Assembly: GCA_903846015.1 (NCBI GenBank)
Contig: CAIMZS010000205.1
Coordinates: 1-64,000 of the forward strand
DNA length: 64,000 bases
Direction of reading: 5' to 3'
Origin: an uncultured Anaerolineae bacterium
Lineage (GTDB): Bacteria > Chloroflexota > Anaerolineae > Anaerolineales > Villigracilaceae
Shown in pieces: positions 54,138 through 62,374 of this stretch (its first letter is position 1; the number at the start of each line of letters is the position of its first letter). The position numbers and the translations under genes are program-made. Under the pieces are notes generated by a model, which was given only the letters and a program-made list of their open reading frames with translations, searched no databases and was not told where the DNA came from.

Positions 54138-54821
54138 TCATTCCTCTTCGCTGACAGAACGGCTAAGAGTCGGCCCTCCAGGACCAGCTTCGCCGGTCAT
54201 CTGCTTACTCAAATGGGCAATGGCACGCTCAAGGTGTTCCCCCCGCAAGCTGAAAGTAATGTCACCGCGGGTCTTTTCAATAATATTGCGGGCAATATCG
54301 GTCTGGCGGCGGAGACCATTGGTGATGGCATCCGGATAATCGATCGTAACCAAGACCGCATAGATATCATCCATCTGGGTCAGAAGGCGCTCGGCTTCAG
54401 CAGAATAGCCATGACGCAGGATGTCGAGACAGCGACGGCGCAGTTCACCGACCACTTCAGACAAACCATTCAGGTAAGTGTTGTACTCAACACCCAGTTC
54501 CTGGGGGCCGATCAGGGTCTGGTTCTTGATAAGCGCACAAGTAACATTGGCTTCCACGAACTCCTTGAGCGCATCTTGAGTATAGCCAGCATAATACAGA
54601 TCGGGGAAACCCGCTACGGCAGCGCGCAGCGAATCAGCCATTTTGTGGGCCTCGTCCAACTGCTGACGCACGGCATCATCTTCGTCACGATGAACGGCCC
54701 GAATGGCCTGGGAGCAGAAACGGGTGAGAGCACGCGCCTGGGTGAGGGCAAGGTCACGCGCGGCAGTGCGCGCATCAAACTGAGCACGGATGAGTTCTGA
54801 TATCGAATCAAGATGATCCAT
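54138..54821 (-). CDS. Translin-family protein
   Basis: The 227-residue alpha-helical protein matches the translin/TRAX family: DLYYAGYTQDALKEFVEANV (family glutamates), GVEYNTYLNGLSEVVGELRR and YPDAITNGLRRQTDIARNII. Eukaryotic relatives bind single-stranded DNA/RNA and act as RNases (C3PO); archaeal forms are known and bacterial ones are rare. The acidic residues of the TRAX catalytic site are partly present (E of EFVEAN, E of GVEYN), but activity cannot be claimed. It starts right after the DUF3467 gene with a GAAGG ribosome binding site, and its stop (in GAGGAATGA) overlaps the next open frame. Confidence 0.82.
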   Translation of the reverse strand: MDHLDSISELIRAQFDARTAARDLALTQARALTRFCSQAIRAVHRDEDDAVRQQLDEAHKMADSLRAAVAGFPDLYYAGYTQDALKEFVEANVTCALIKNQTLIGPQELGVEYNTYLNGLSEVVGELRRRCLDILRHGYSAEAERLLTQMDDIYAVLVTIDYPDAITNGLRRQTDIARNIIEKTRGDITFSLRGEHLERAIAHLSKQMTGEAGPGGPTLSRSVSEEE

Positions 54822-55145
54822 TCAGGATTTACCTTCTTCTGGCGGAGCTTGAAAGGGTTTAAAAAGATGGTCGGCTAATGTCGACACAGGCAACGAAATT
54901 TCGCCAAATGAAGTTTCGTAACGAGCCAGATTTTCGCCGAGAGCGCGATAAAGCAACTTGGCGCTCAATGGCGACATCAGAATACGCGCACCAACACGAG
55001 CCTTGCTTTCACCAGGCAAAAGCTGGGCAAAATCAAAAACCAGATCCGCCGGGGAATGAGCGATACGAACAAGATTAGCATAAACCGGATGAATATCGGC
55101 GGGTATTTCCAGGGTGGTTTGAGGGCGCGCAGAGGGAACGGCCAT
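54822..55145 (-). CDS. DUF3467 family protein
   Basis: The 107-residue protein matches the DUF3467 family: PADIHPVYANLVRIAHSPAD (conserved start) and FDFAQLLPGESKARVGARIL. The start is MAVPSARPQ at 55145, behind AAAGGATGTACC; a longer frame starts at 55181 inside the terminator-like hairpin. Role is not known. It lies between ssb and the translin gene and ends directly before the translin start. Confidence 0.83.
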   Translation of the reverse strand: MAVPSARPQTTLEIPADIHPVYANLVRIAHSPADLVFDFAQLLPGESKARVGARILMSPLSAKLLYRALGENLARYETSFGEISLPVSTLADHLFKPFQAPPEEGKS

Positions 55146-55167
55146 TGGTACATCCTTTATTGAATAA

Positions 55168-55198
55168 GACCCTGGGGGCATTTGAAGCCCCCAGGGTC
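55168..55198 (-). terminator. Hairpin between ssb and the DUF3467 gene
   Basis: GACCCTGGGGGC and GCCCCCAGGGTC are exact complements around ATTTGAA. On the minus strand the tail (TTATTCAATAAAGG) is weakly T-rich, so it may partly attenuate reading from ssb into the operon. The loop is 7 bases. Confidence 0.7.
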
Positions 55199-55206
55199 AG
55201 TTTGGC

Positions 55207-55632
55207 TTAGAATGGAATGTCTTCCTCAGGCGCTCCGGTAAAGTTACCGCCCATATCACCACCCCCGCCGCCATCCGCTTCGCCGCGTGCGGACAGAAAA
55301 CGGACAGTATTGGCGTTGACCTCGAAAGAGGCACGCGGGCCTGTTCCATCTTTTGGTGTCCATACTTTTGGGCCACCGGTAGCCGGATCAGCCGTCAAAT
55401 GGCCTTCCACCAGCACTTTGGAACCTTTTTTTACATACTGGTTGCAGGTTTCGGCCAGTTTGCCCCAGGTTGTAACACGAAACCAGACGGTCTCTTTAAC
55501 CGGGGCACCACTATTTGATGTGTACTGGCGACTGGTAGCCACTGAAAAAGAAGTAACCGCCGCGCCGGAAGGGGTGTAACGCATTTCCGGATCCCTGCCT
55601 ACATTTCCGACAATGATGAGAGTGTGATACAT
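55207..55632 (-). CDS. ssb: Single-stranded DNA-binding protein
   Basis: The 141-residue protein has the OB-fold blocks GNVGRDPEMRYTPSGAAVTS, SVATSRQYT and WFRVTTWGKLAETCNQYVKK. It ends with a Gly-rich linker and the acidic tip GAPEEDIPF, which recruits partner proteins. A second SSB is not in the window. A strong ribosome binding site (AAGGAGGAATATT) precedes the ATG. It is the first gene of the minus-strand block with DUF3467 and translin. Confidence 0.95.
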   Translation of the reverse strand: MYHTLIIVGNVGRDPEMRYTPSGAAVTSFSVATSRQYTSNSGAPVKETVWFRVTTWGKLAETCNQYVKKGSKVLVEGHLTADPATGGPKVWTPKDGTGPRASFEVNANTVRFLSARGEADGGGGGDMGGNFTGAPEEDIPF

Positions 55633-55901
55633 ACAATATTCCTCCTTAATGGTTTAGGTACCGCCGCAATGCGACGGTGACAATGATTTGGTGAATCAAT
55701 TTTACTCCAACCGGCAACGAATAGCACGGGTTTGTGGATGAATTTTTAAAATTGGGATTAAGACAAAGGTCCCCCAGGTATTCATGAATCGCATTCCAGC
55801 TTGGCGCTCTGAACCCAATCAATTCCAGCGAAAATTGGAAGCAGCACATAGCGAACTTGCTATTCCAAATCATCACAGGACGCGGACGAGCGCCTCGTGA
55901 T

Positions 55902-56086
55902 GGAACCGGTACGTGTCTGAACCGGCACTCTCGCTAGAACCGATACGTGTCTGAACCGCAGATTTACGCAGATTTCGATGATTACGCAGATTAGAGCAAG
56001 AGCGAATGTCTGAACCGGCACTATCGCTAGAACCGGGGCTACCGTCGCAGAACCGGGTACCATGCCCGTGCAGAACCGGGTACCAT
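55902..56086 (-). repeat. Cluster of palindromic-element units
   Basis: Within 185 bases there are five to seven units in the reverse orientation. A 27-base block TCTGAACCGGCACTCTCGCT-AGAACCG occurs at 55916-55942 and 56009-56035 with one mismatch. GCAGAACCGGGTACCAT occurs twice (56047-56063 and 56070-56086). Between them is a direct repeat ACGCAGATT (three copies, 55950-55995). Confidence 0.75.
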
Positions 56087-56122
56087 ACTTCACCTGAGAA
56101 CGTAAAAATATATCCTGGTGAT

Positions 56123-56162
56123 CAAAAAAACTCCGAAGTCCAACTCTTCGGAGTTTTTTTTG
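56123..56162. terminator. Bidirectional terminator
   Basis: AAAAAAACTCCGAAG and CTTCGGAGTTTTTTT surround a 10-base loop. A and T runs are strong on both strands. It ends the minus-strand iron-sulfur protein transcript. Confidence 0.9.
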
Positions 56163-56205
56163 ATTCTAAATACTAACCCTGATTACACAGGCACACTTAC
56201 CCAGA

Positions 56206-58194
56206 TCAAACCTTTAACCTGGAGGCAACAAGCTCGGCGACATCCTGCACTTGCATGGAATCATTATCCGCGCGCGCAGCATCGTTCATCATGGTCAGGC
56301 AGAAAGGACAGCCAACCGCGACGGCTTTCGCACCAGTGGATTTAGCCTCGGCGTAACGAGTGGTATTTACTCTGACAGTGCCGGGCTCCTCTTCCTTCCA
56401 CATTTGTGCGCCACCAGCCCCACAACAGAAGGATTTCTCCAAATTGCGCGGCATTTCCACTGTAATCAATCCAGCAGATTTGAGGGTGTCCCGTGGAGCA
56501 GCGATGATGCCATTATGGCGACCAAGGTAACAGGGATCGTGGAAGGTCACGGTGAGGGCATCCGAGCTGGCAGTCATCGTTATCTTGCCGGCGCCCACCA
56601 ATTCGTTGATCAGTTGAGTATGGTGAATAACCTCGTAATTGCCGCCAAAGGCAGGATATTCGTTTTTGAGGGTATGCAGGCAGTGTGGGCAGGTGGTGAC
56701 AATCCGAGCGGGTTTTAACTCATTGAGCAGTTCAACGTTGCCCATTGCCAGACCGAAGAAAATATCTTCTCTTCCGGCGCGGCGGGCAGAATCACCCGTA
56801 CAGGTTTCATTTTTGCCAAGCACCGCGAAATTGACACCCGCTGCATTCAGGATCTTTGCAAAAGCCTGGGCAGTCTTCTGGGCACGCACATCGGTGGCAG
56901 GGGCGCAGCCCACCCACCATAGGATTTCAGGCTCGGGGTTTTGTTCGATTGTTGGCACCTTCAGACCCTGGGCCCATTTCATACGGTCTGCCTGGGGCAC
57001 ATTCCAGGGGTTCATATTGCGTTCCATACCCTTAAACGCCGTTTCCAACTGTTTTGGAAAGGCGCTTTCCATCATAGCCAGGTTACGGCGAATATCGAGG
57101 ATATCGCGCATGGGTTCGTTGCCCACCGGGCAGATATCAACACACGCGCCACAGGAAGTACAGGCCCACACAGCTTCGGCACTGATCAGTTCATTAAGCG
57201 GGCGTTCCGTTCCACCACCGTGGTTAAAGTTATAGCGCTTGTTGATCTCAAGCGCCGCTGGCGATAACAACTTGCCGGTATTGTAGGCCGGGCACACTTC
57301 CTGACAGCGGAAACACATGATGCAAGCGTAAGAATCCATGATCTGTTCGTACCCCAGATCGCTGACTCTGGCAGCACCGAACTGTTCGATCGATTGGTCA
57401 TCCAAATTGATATAACTCAACTCGCCGATGGATTTGCGCGCAGGTTTGAGCGCAAAATTGATTGGGGCAAAAAACAGGTGAATATGTTTGGAATAGGGGA
57501 AATAAGGCAGGAAGGCAACCACTGCTCCAATCGACAACCAGAACATGACATGCTCGCCAATGAGCAGCACACCGGGGTCAACCCCGCCCCACAGCCTTGC
57601 CACAGACGAAATAGCTGGCTGCCACGGGTCAAGGCCGCCAGATCGCGCAATACTGAAGGATTCACCCAGCAAACGACCGGTATTGTGCAAAAAGATAAAA
57701 CCCGCTACGATGGCTGAATCGCGATTGATACCAGTACGAGCCAACGGGTCAAGCAGAGTAGCTGCACGCGTAGAAAGCGTGGACGGGCGCAGCACGAAAC
57801 GACGCAGTGCCATGGCAATGATGCCAACCAGGATGACCACATTGGCCACATCCGCCAACAGGCGATACATATCACCCAGAATACCGATGTGGTCAAGCAG
57901 ATGCCAATCGGTGTAGGCGTAAATCAGGTCAGCCAGATTGATAAGAAGAAAAGAGATAAACCCCCATCCAATCAAACCATGCAGGATGCTTGGAATCAGA
58001 CGAAATCGGAAAACAGGCTGAAAGGAGAAGAACTTCCAAATAGCAGCTCCCGCCTTTTGGGTCACCAGGTTCCAATCCGGCTTGCCTTTACCGCTGGAGA
58101 TATTCTTGATAATACGCTCAACGCCTTTCCATGTGAAATATAACGAAACCCCCACTGCAACAGCAAAAAGAATTTTTTCAACAATAGTCAACAT
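56206..58194 (-). CDS. Membrane iron-sulfur oxidoreductase (HdrDE-like, ETF:quinone type)
   Basis: The 662-residue protein has five N-terminal membrane segments (residues 5-250) resembling a NarI/HdrE-type cytochrome b part, two 4Fe-4S clusters (CIMCFRCQEVCP at about 290-300 and CTSCGACVDICP at about 350), and two CCG-type domains (GC...CTGDSARRAG and HDPCYLGRHNG...CCGAGG). This combination is known in membrane-bound electron-transfer flavoprotein:menaquinone oxidoreductases and heterodisulfide-reductase relatives. Electrons from acyl-CoA or amino-acid oxidation may enter the quinone pool here. ETF genes are not in the window. The start at 58194 follows GAGGCAGC. Confidence 0.88.
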   Translation of the reverse strand: MLTIVEKILFAVAVGVSLYFTWKGVERIIKNISSGKGKPDWNLVTQKAGAAIWKFFSFQPVFRFRLIPSILHGLIGWGFISFLLINLADLIYAYTDWHLLDHIGILGDMYRLLADVANVVILVGIIAMALRRFVLRPSTLSTRAATLLDPLARTGINRDSAIVAGFIFLHNTGRLLGESFSIARSGGLDPWQPAISSVARLWGGVDPGVLLIGEHVMFWLSIGAVVAFLPYFPYSKHIHLFFAPINFALKPARKSIGELSYINLDDQSIEQFGAARVSDLGYEQIMDSYACIMCFRCQEVCPAYNTGKLLSPAALEINKRYNFNHGGGTERPLNELISAEAVWACTSCGACVDICPVGNEPMRDILDIRRNLAMMESAFPKQLETAFKGMERNMNPWNVPQADRMKWAQGLKVPTIEQNPEPEILWWVGCAPATDVRAQKTAQAFAKILNAAGVNFAVLGKNETCTGDSARRAGREDIFFGLAMGNVELLNELKPARIVTTCPHCLHTLKNEYPAFGGNYEVIHHTQLINELVGAGKITMTASSDALTVTFHDPCYLGRHNGIIAAPRDTLKSAGLITVEMPRNLEKSFCCGAGGAQMWKEEEPGTVRVNTTRYAEAKSTGAKAVAVGCPFCLTMMNDAARADNDSMQVQDVAELVASRLKV

Positions 58195-58224
58195 GCTGCC
58201 TCCTCAAACATTTTCATCCTTATA

Positions 58225-58247
58225 AATCCCGGTTTCAACACGGGAAT
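58225..58247 (+). repeat. Dispersed palindromic element
   Basis: AATCCCGGTTTCAACACGGG and three more bases match the family well (TCCCG/CGGGA stem). It lies between the iron-sulfur protein gene and the LysR gene. Confidence 0.6.
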
Positions 58248-58377
58248 GACTGTCTCGAATTAGTCCCAGTTGTGATGGATGCCAGGAGCGCGATCTCCGC
58301 GACATGGCGATCTACCTCTTCAATCTGTGGCACCGATCTTTGCACGAGACTGACGCTTCGATAGCCTGGCGCAGCTT

Positions 58378-59322
58378 TCAAGCCAGGGATACATCAGCCA
58401 GATTATAAAGTAGGTCAGCGGCCAACTCTTCGCGATGCTCTTTGACGTAATCCCAGATTCCTGACTCGGCACGAGTGAAGGCGCGCGCTATATGACGCAC
58501 AACGTAAGCGGACTGAGTCATATTAAAGCCCTCCACATCCACCTTGCGCACCCTGCCCAATGCCAGGCTGCGCGAGGCCATCATCTCCGAGATAAATGTA
58601 ATGCCAATCCCTTTTTCAACAGCCATCTGAACCGCTTCTGCGTCACCCAACTGCATGACGACATTTAATTTAACCGGATCAATACCATGTTGACGCATAT
58701 TGGCGAAGAGCACTTCAAAAGTGCCGGAGCTGTTCTCACGACTGATAAACGGCTGCTGAAGCACATCAGCCGGTTTTACCTGAGGTAAATTGGCCCAGGG
58801 GTGATGAGCGGGAACAATGAGTATAACGCGGTCCTCAAGCAGCAGTTGGCATTCCAACTCACGATGGTCCACACAGCGACCAATCACAGCCAGATTAATA
58901 GTCTGGTCAAGCAGGCTATTGATAGCATCCAGACGGCGCATCAAAGTAAGCCGGGTACGGACATGAGGATACTCACGCTGGAATGCAGCTAACAAGTTCG
59001 GAACGGAATAACGTCCGGATGTGGCGGCGCAGCCAATAATCAATTCACCGACTACATCGCCATTGACATTATGAAGGGCATCTTCCAGCAAGCGGGCCGA
59101 ATATAATACTTCACGTGCCATAGGTAAAATAGTCAGACCGGCTTCGCTCAACTGAACCGAGCGACCATGACGCACGAACAACTCAACCCCATAAGTGCGT
59201 TCGATAGATTGGATATTCTGACTTACTGCCGATTGCGATAAATGCAACCGCTGGGCTGCACGACTGAAATTCAATTCTTCAGCGGCAGTTACAAAAACCT
59301 TCACTTCAGGCACATTAATCAT
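58378..59322 (-). CDS. LysR-type transcriptional regulator
   Basis: The 314-residue protein has the LysR winged HTH at residues 1-60 (FVTAAEELNFSRAAQRLHLS-QSAVSQ) and a two-lobe effector domain (residues 90-300). It is likely a regulator of the adjacent minus-strand genes or autoregulated. AGGAGAACGATC precedes the ATG. A perfect 7-bp inverted repeat GTCACTA-ACCC-TAGTGAC at 59423-59440 upstream may be its site. Effector is unknown. Confidence 0.92.
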   Translation of the reverse strand: MINVPEVKVFVTAAEELNFSRAAQRLHLSQSAVSQNIQSIERTYGVELFVRHGRSVQLSEAGLTILPMAREVLYSARLLEDALHNVNGDVVGELIIGCAATSGRYSVPNLLAAFQREYPHVRTRLTLMRRLDAINSLLDQTINLAVIGRCVDHRELECQLLLEDRVILIVPAHHPWANLPQVKPADVLQQPFISRENSSGTFEVLFANMRQHGIDPVKLNVVMQLGDAEAVQMAVEKGIGITFISEMMASRSLALGRVRKVDVEGFNMTQSAYVVRHIARAFTRAESGIWDYVKEHREELAADLLYNLADVSLA

Positions 59323-59422
59323 GATCGTTCTCCTTTATCTCATCCGACAAACAGTTATCAGAAAAGACAATTACTCATCCTAATAGGATAAGCGATTCTG
59401 AACAATCTTATTAGTTACGTAA

Positions 59423-59440
59423 GTCACTAACCCTAGTGAC
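59423..59440. promoter_or_regulatory. Candidate LysR operator
   Basis: GTCACTA and TAGTGAC are exact complements around ACCC, about 100 bases before the LysR start. LysR sites are often T-N11-A within such repeats. The function is inferred from position alone. Confidence 0.35.
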
Positions 59441-59449
59441 CATCGACTT

Positions 59450-59487
59450 AAAAATCTGGATTGGAGCGTACTCCAACCCAGATTTTG
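59450..59487 (-). terminator. Terminator after the lytic transglycosylase gene
   Basis: AAAATCTGGATTGGAG and CTCCAACCCAGATTTT form a stem around CGTA with T-rich tails on both strands. On the minus strand it follows the transglycosylase stop at 59576 and precedes the LysR start. Confidence 0.8.
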
Positions 59488-59575
59488 TTTATATTGTGGC
59501 ATTAACCACATTAAATTCTTTGGCTGGCCCAATGCTGTGGTACTCGACAACGCAAATCTGCTTTTTCCATTCTGC

Positions 59576-61270
59576 TTATGGAGTAGGCGGTTCGGTTGGA
59601 AGTAGCTGACCATCAGGCTCCAATATCTTGCTCACGTCGTTTACGTAACCAACTGAACCCGGACAGTTTCCATCCAAAATGGAAGCAACCCCATCCCAAT
59701 TGAGGGGTACTTGCGCAGATGGGATAAAAGCCTGATTAATAGAGGTGGCAAGACAACCTGATCCAGCGTTGTAATTAACAAGGGTGAAGCGCCAGAGAGT
59801 TTCGTAATCCAGAGTTTGACCAGGCATTTTTCCAGTGACATCTTGAACTATTTTCCCAGCTTGCTCACAATTGGCGAGCAAGGTACGAGCAAAAACGCCA
59901 ACGCTAAAATCGGCCCGGGATAGATCCAGACCCAGGGGGCAGTCCGCACAGCGCGCATCGACGCTCCCAACAAGGGCCCCACGCAAGAGTGACTGGTGAA
60001 CAGAATTAAGATTGGCAAACCCGTTGGATGCACATACGCTTTTATCCAGCACAAGCGGGCAGAATTGACCATAAAAAGAAGGGTTCCACAACAAGGCAGT
60101 ATCGGCCCCACCTTCGGTCAATTGGCCGAGGCCAACATCCTTCCCATTCCGAAAAACGCCAGGCCAGAACTGACTCTCACGACTGAATAAATTCTTAAGT
60201 AACTGCGCGGGAACATTCGTTTCCCTGGCTACGGCAAAAATGAGCTTGTCAAAACGATTCTGCCATTCTTGTACGGCAGGTCCGGCTGCACTGAGACCGC
60301 AGGCGTTGGCGGATCCATCCAGATTCAAGCCGCCCGATGGACAGGTTGAAGCATCGGCGACCCCCTGGATGATCAGATTGGCGGCCAGATAATCATAAGG
60401 GATATTAGTCTTTAACATATCACTGGATGATGGGGTGGAAAGCCACTGAGGCGGGCCCTCTGGCGGGAGGAAGGATTCCCAAGCGGCCGCACAGGATGCG
60501 ACCGGGGGCCCATCCCACTGTGATGAGATAACATTTACAAACCAGCGGGAGGTAAGGCGCTCGCCCCCACCATCACTAATCACTCGAAGCAGTGCGTCAA
60601 ACTGTTTGCTGCTATCACCACGAGTGGAATTGGCCCAGAAGTTCAAACGAATACCATCAGGTGATGTCGCTGCAAGCCTGAAAACGCAGCGCTTGCCCTT
60701 ACAAGCGAAGGGATCGCGGCCGACAAGTCCATTAATTGCAGTGATCGATTCGTTGGGAAGAGGCTCATTAGCGGTAAGAATCAGGCTGGGCTGATGTGTA
60801 CACCAGCCACTACTATCAGGAGCGCAATCCGTGACTGAAACCTTTATCTCCGGTTCGGGAAGTTTTACGGTCACATCACGTTTGGCAGGCTTGCTTGAAA
60901 CCTGGATCAAGTAATAGCCAGGGCAGGCGGTTATGTCCTTTTCGGAGCAAGGACTGGAATCGGCCTTCCATTTACCAAATACCGTATCACCACAGGCTGA
61001 TGAAATATTAGTATCGTTGGGCAAACCATCGTGATCAATAGAAAAAGAACATAACACGCTGTTATCGTGCCAGGCAGCCAACCACCATTCGTAAATGGTG
61101 GAATCAACTTGCATGGTTGTATATCGATCAGGGCCAGACGCAGTTGGAAGAGGCGCAGGTGTGGCAGCACTCACCGGCCCAGGATTTGTCATGGCTACAG
61201 AAAGCATAACCAAACACAGGGCGGCAGATATCAACAATATCCAACGAAGAACAGGCCTGGATGATCTCAA
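59576..61270 (-). CDS. Secreted lytic transglycosylase (SLT-like)
   Basis: The 564-residue protein has an N-terminal signal or anchor (WILLISAALCLVMLSVAM at residues 10-27). The C-terminal third resembles the SLT lysozyme-like domain: SRESQFWPG with the catalytic Glu at 365, DVGLGQLT and VNYNAGSG. The middle 300 residues are not recognised; they contain many cysteines in pairs and a Pro/Ser-rich part. It probably cleaves peptidoglycan outside the membrane. The start is TTG at 61270, behind AAGGGAGCATC, and a TATACT box lies about 40 bases upstream. Confidence 0.78.
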   Translation of the reverse strand: MRSSRPVLRWILLISAALCLVMLSVAMTNPGPVSAATPAPLPTASGPDRYTTMQVDSTIYEWWLAAWHDNSVLCSFSIDHDGLPNDTNISSACGDTVFGKWKADSSPCSEKDITACPGYYLIQVSSKPAKRDVTVKLPEPEIKVSVTDCAPDSSGWCTHQPSLILTANEPLPNESITAINGLVGRDPFACKGKRCVFRLAATSPDGIRLNFWANSTRGDSSKQFDALLRVISDGGGERLTSRWFVNVISSQWDGPPVASCAAAWESFLPPEGPPQWLSTPSSSDMLKTNIPYDYLAANLIIQGVADASTCPSGGLNLDGSANACGLSAAGPAVQEWQNRFDKLIFAVARETNVPAQLLKNLFSRESQFWPGVFRNGKDVGLGQLTEGGADTALLWNPSFYGQFCPLVLDKSVCASNGFANLNSVHQSLLRGALVGSVDARCADCPLGLDLSRADFSVGVFARTLLANCEQAGKIVQDVTGKMPGQTLDYETLWRFTLVNYNAGSGCLATSINQAFIPSAQVPLNWDGVASILDGNCPGSVGYVNDVSKILEPDGQLLPTEPPTP

Positions 61271-61352
61271 GATGCTCCCTTAAACTAAAACAATCCACTA
61301 TATAGTATAGCGGATTATAAAGACAATTTCCAGTAGCGGTTTATTTCCACCA

Positions 61353-61523
61353 CTAAAGGGCATCTGTTTTATTGGTTGGATTATCGATATGATCCAGCAT
61401 CTGGTGTTCGCGATTGAGGTTTTTCCAACGTGAAACCAGGCTGGCGATATAAATTGACATGACAACGGCGAAAATGGCGTAACCAGCCACCATGTAATTG
61501 AACGTGTTGGGTGTGACATCCAT
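61353..61523 (-). CDS. ccmD: CcmD-like small membrane protein
   Basis: The 56-residue protein reads MDVTPNTFNYMVAGYAIFAV then VMSIYIASLVSRWKNLNREH, with a single helix and a charged C-terminus, like CcmD or CcmD-like heme exporter subunits. It follows ccmC on the minus strand with AAAGGAGTCTCTT before the ATG. It completes the A-B-C-D set and may stabilise the heme export complex. Confidence 0.78.
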   Translation of the reverse strand: MDVTPNTFNYMVAGYAIFAVVMSIYIASLVSRWKNLNREHQMLDHIDNPTNKTDAL

Positions 61524-61648
61524 AAGAGACTCCTTTCCCGCGCAGCGACCAGAAACACAGATTGAAAATTGAAGAGGAAAATTGCCACGGCGCGGAGAAC
61601 ACGCTCCTCAAAACAACAATCCGTCCCGCGAGCCAAACGGGGTAAAAA

Positions 61649-62338
61649 TTATTGGGTAATTTTGAGTTTAAGTTGTTCGACCTGGTCCGCGTAAAACCCA
61701 AGACGAATGCGATGCCAGAAAAGGGTAATAAAAACCACTGAAAACACGACGATGCTGAACAGCATGGTTTTCACCATGGAATCGGTCATGCTCATTGTTT
61801 GACCGCCGCCCCCACCGACCACCACTGGGTGAATGGTACGAAATATACGGATGGAAATAAAGGTAAGCGGCACGCTCAAACCACCCAACAGGGTATAAAC
61901 AGCGCCGAAACGAGCCCGGCGGTCGGGATCTTCAATACCCTGGCGCAAAAGCAAGTAGGCCAGGTAGATCATCTCAAGAATAGCGGCTGTAGTCAAGCGC
62001 GGCTCCCATGTCCACCAGGTACCCCAGGCTGGGCGTGCCCAAATGGAACCGAGAACAATGGCAATCAAAAAGAAAACCAGGCTGATCTCAACAGCAGCCA
62101 AGCCGATGACATCCCATTTTAGATCCTGAGTTCGCAAATAGATACCAGCGACCACTGCGGCGGCAATAAATCCCAACATTCCAACCCATGCAGTAGCCAC
62201 ATGAAAGTAGAAAACTCTTTGTACTTCGCCCATCACTTTTTCAAGAGGGGCATAGAACATTGCCATTAAGAAAGCTACCAACACAAGCAGAACAGACAAA
62301 ACATTCAATACTTTTAAAGTGCGGGGTTGTGAGGACAT
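61649..62338 (-). CDS. ccmC: Heme exporter protein CcmC
   Basis: The 229-residue protein has six membrane segments and the tryptophan-rich heme-handling motif WGTWWTWEPRLT between helices 3 and 4 (Glu where CcmC usually has Asp). It passes heme to CcmE in cytochrome c maturation. The start MSSQPRTL at 62338 follows TAGGAGAGTTT; the frame extends further but lacks support. It lies between ccmB and ccmD. ccmE is not in the window. Confidence 0.9.
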   Translation of the reverse strand: MSSQPRTLKVLNVLSVLLVLVAFLMAMFYAPLEKVMGEVQRVFYFHVATAWVGMLGFIAAAVVAGIYLRTQDLKWDVIGLAAVEISLVFFLIAIVLGSIWARPAWGTWWTWEPRLTTAAILEMIYLAYLLLRQGIEDPDRRARFGAVYTLLGGLSVPLTFISIRIFRTIHPVVVGGGGGQTMSMTDSMVKTMLFSIVVFSVVFITLFWHRIRLGFYADQVEQLKLKITQ

Positions 62339-62374
62339 AAACTCTCCTATATTCGGATCAACGGAACTACGCAA

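Larger units (their letters stand above)
55633..56205. other. Intergenic region with a cluster of palindromic elements
   Basis: This 570-base gap lies between ssb and the iron-sulfur oxidoreductase. It carries the cluster of short repeats (55902-56086) and the terminator hairpin (56123-56162). The part nearest ssb (55650-55880) shows nothing recognisable apart from a possible degenerate repeat at 55711-55733. Confidence 0.6.
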
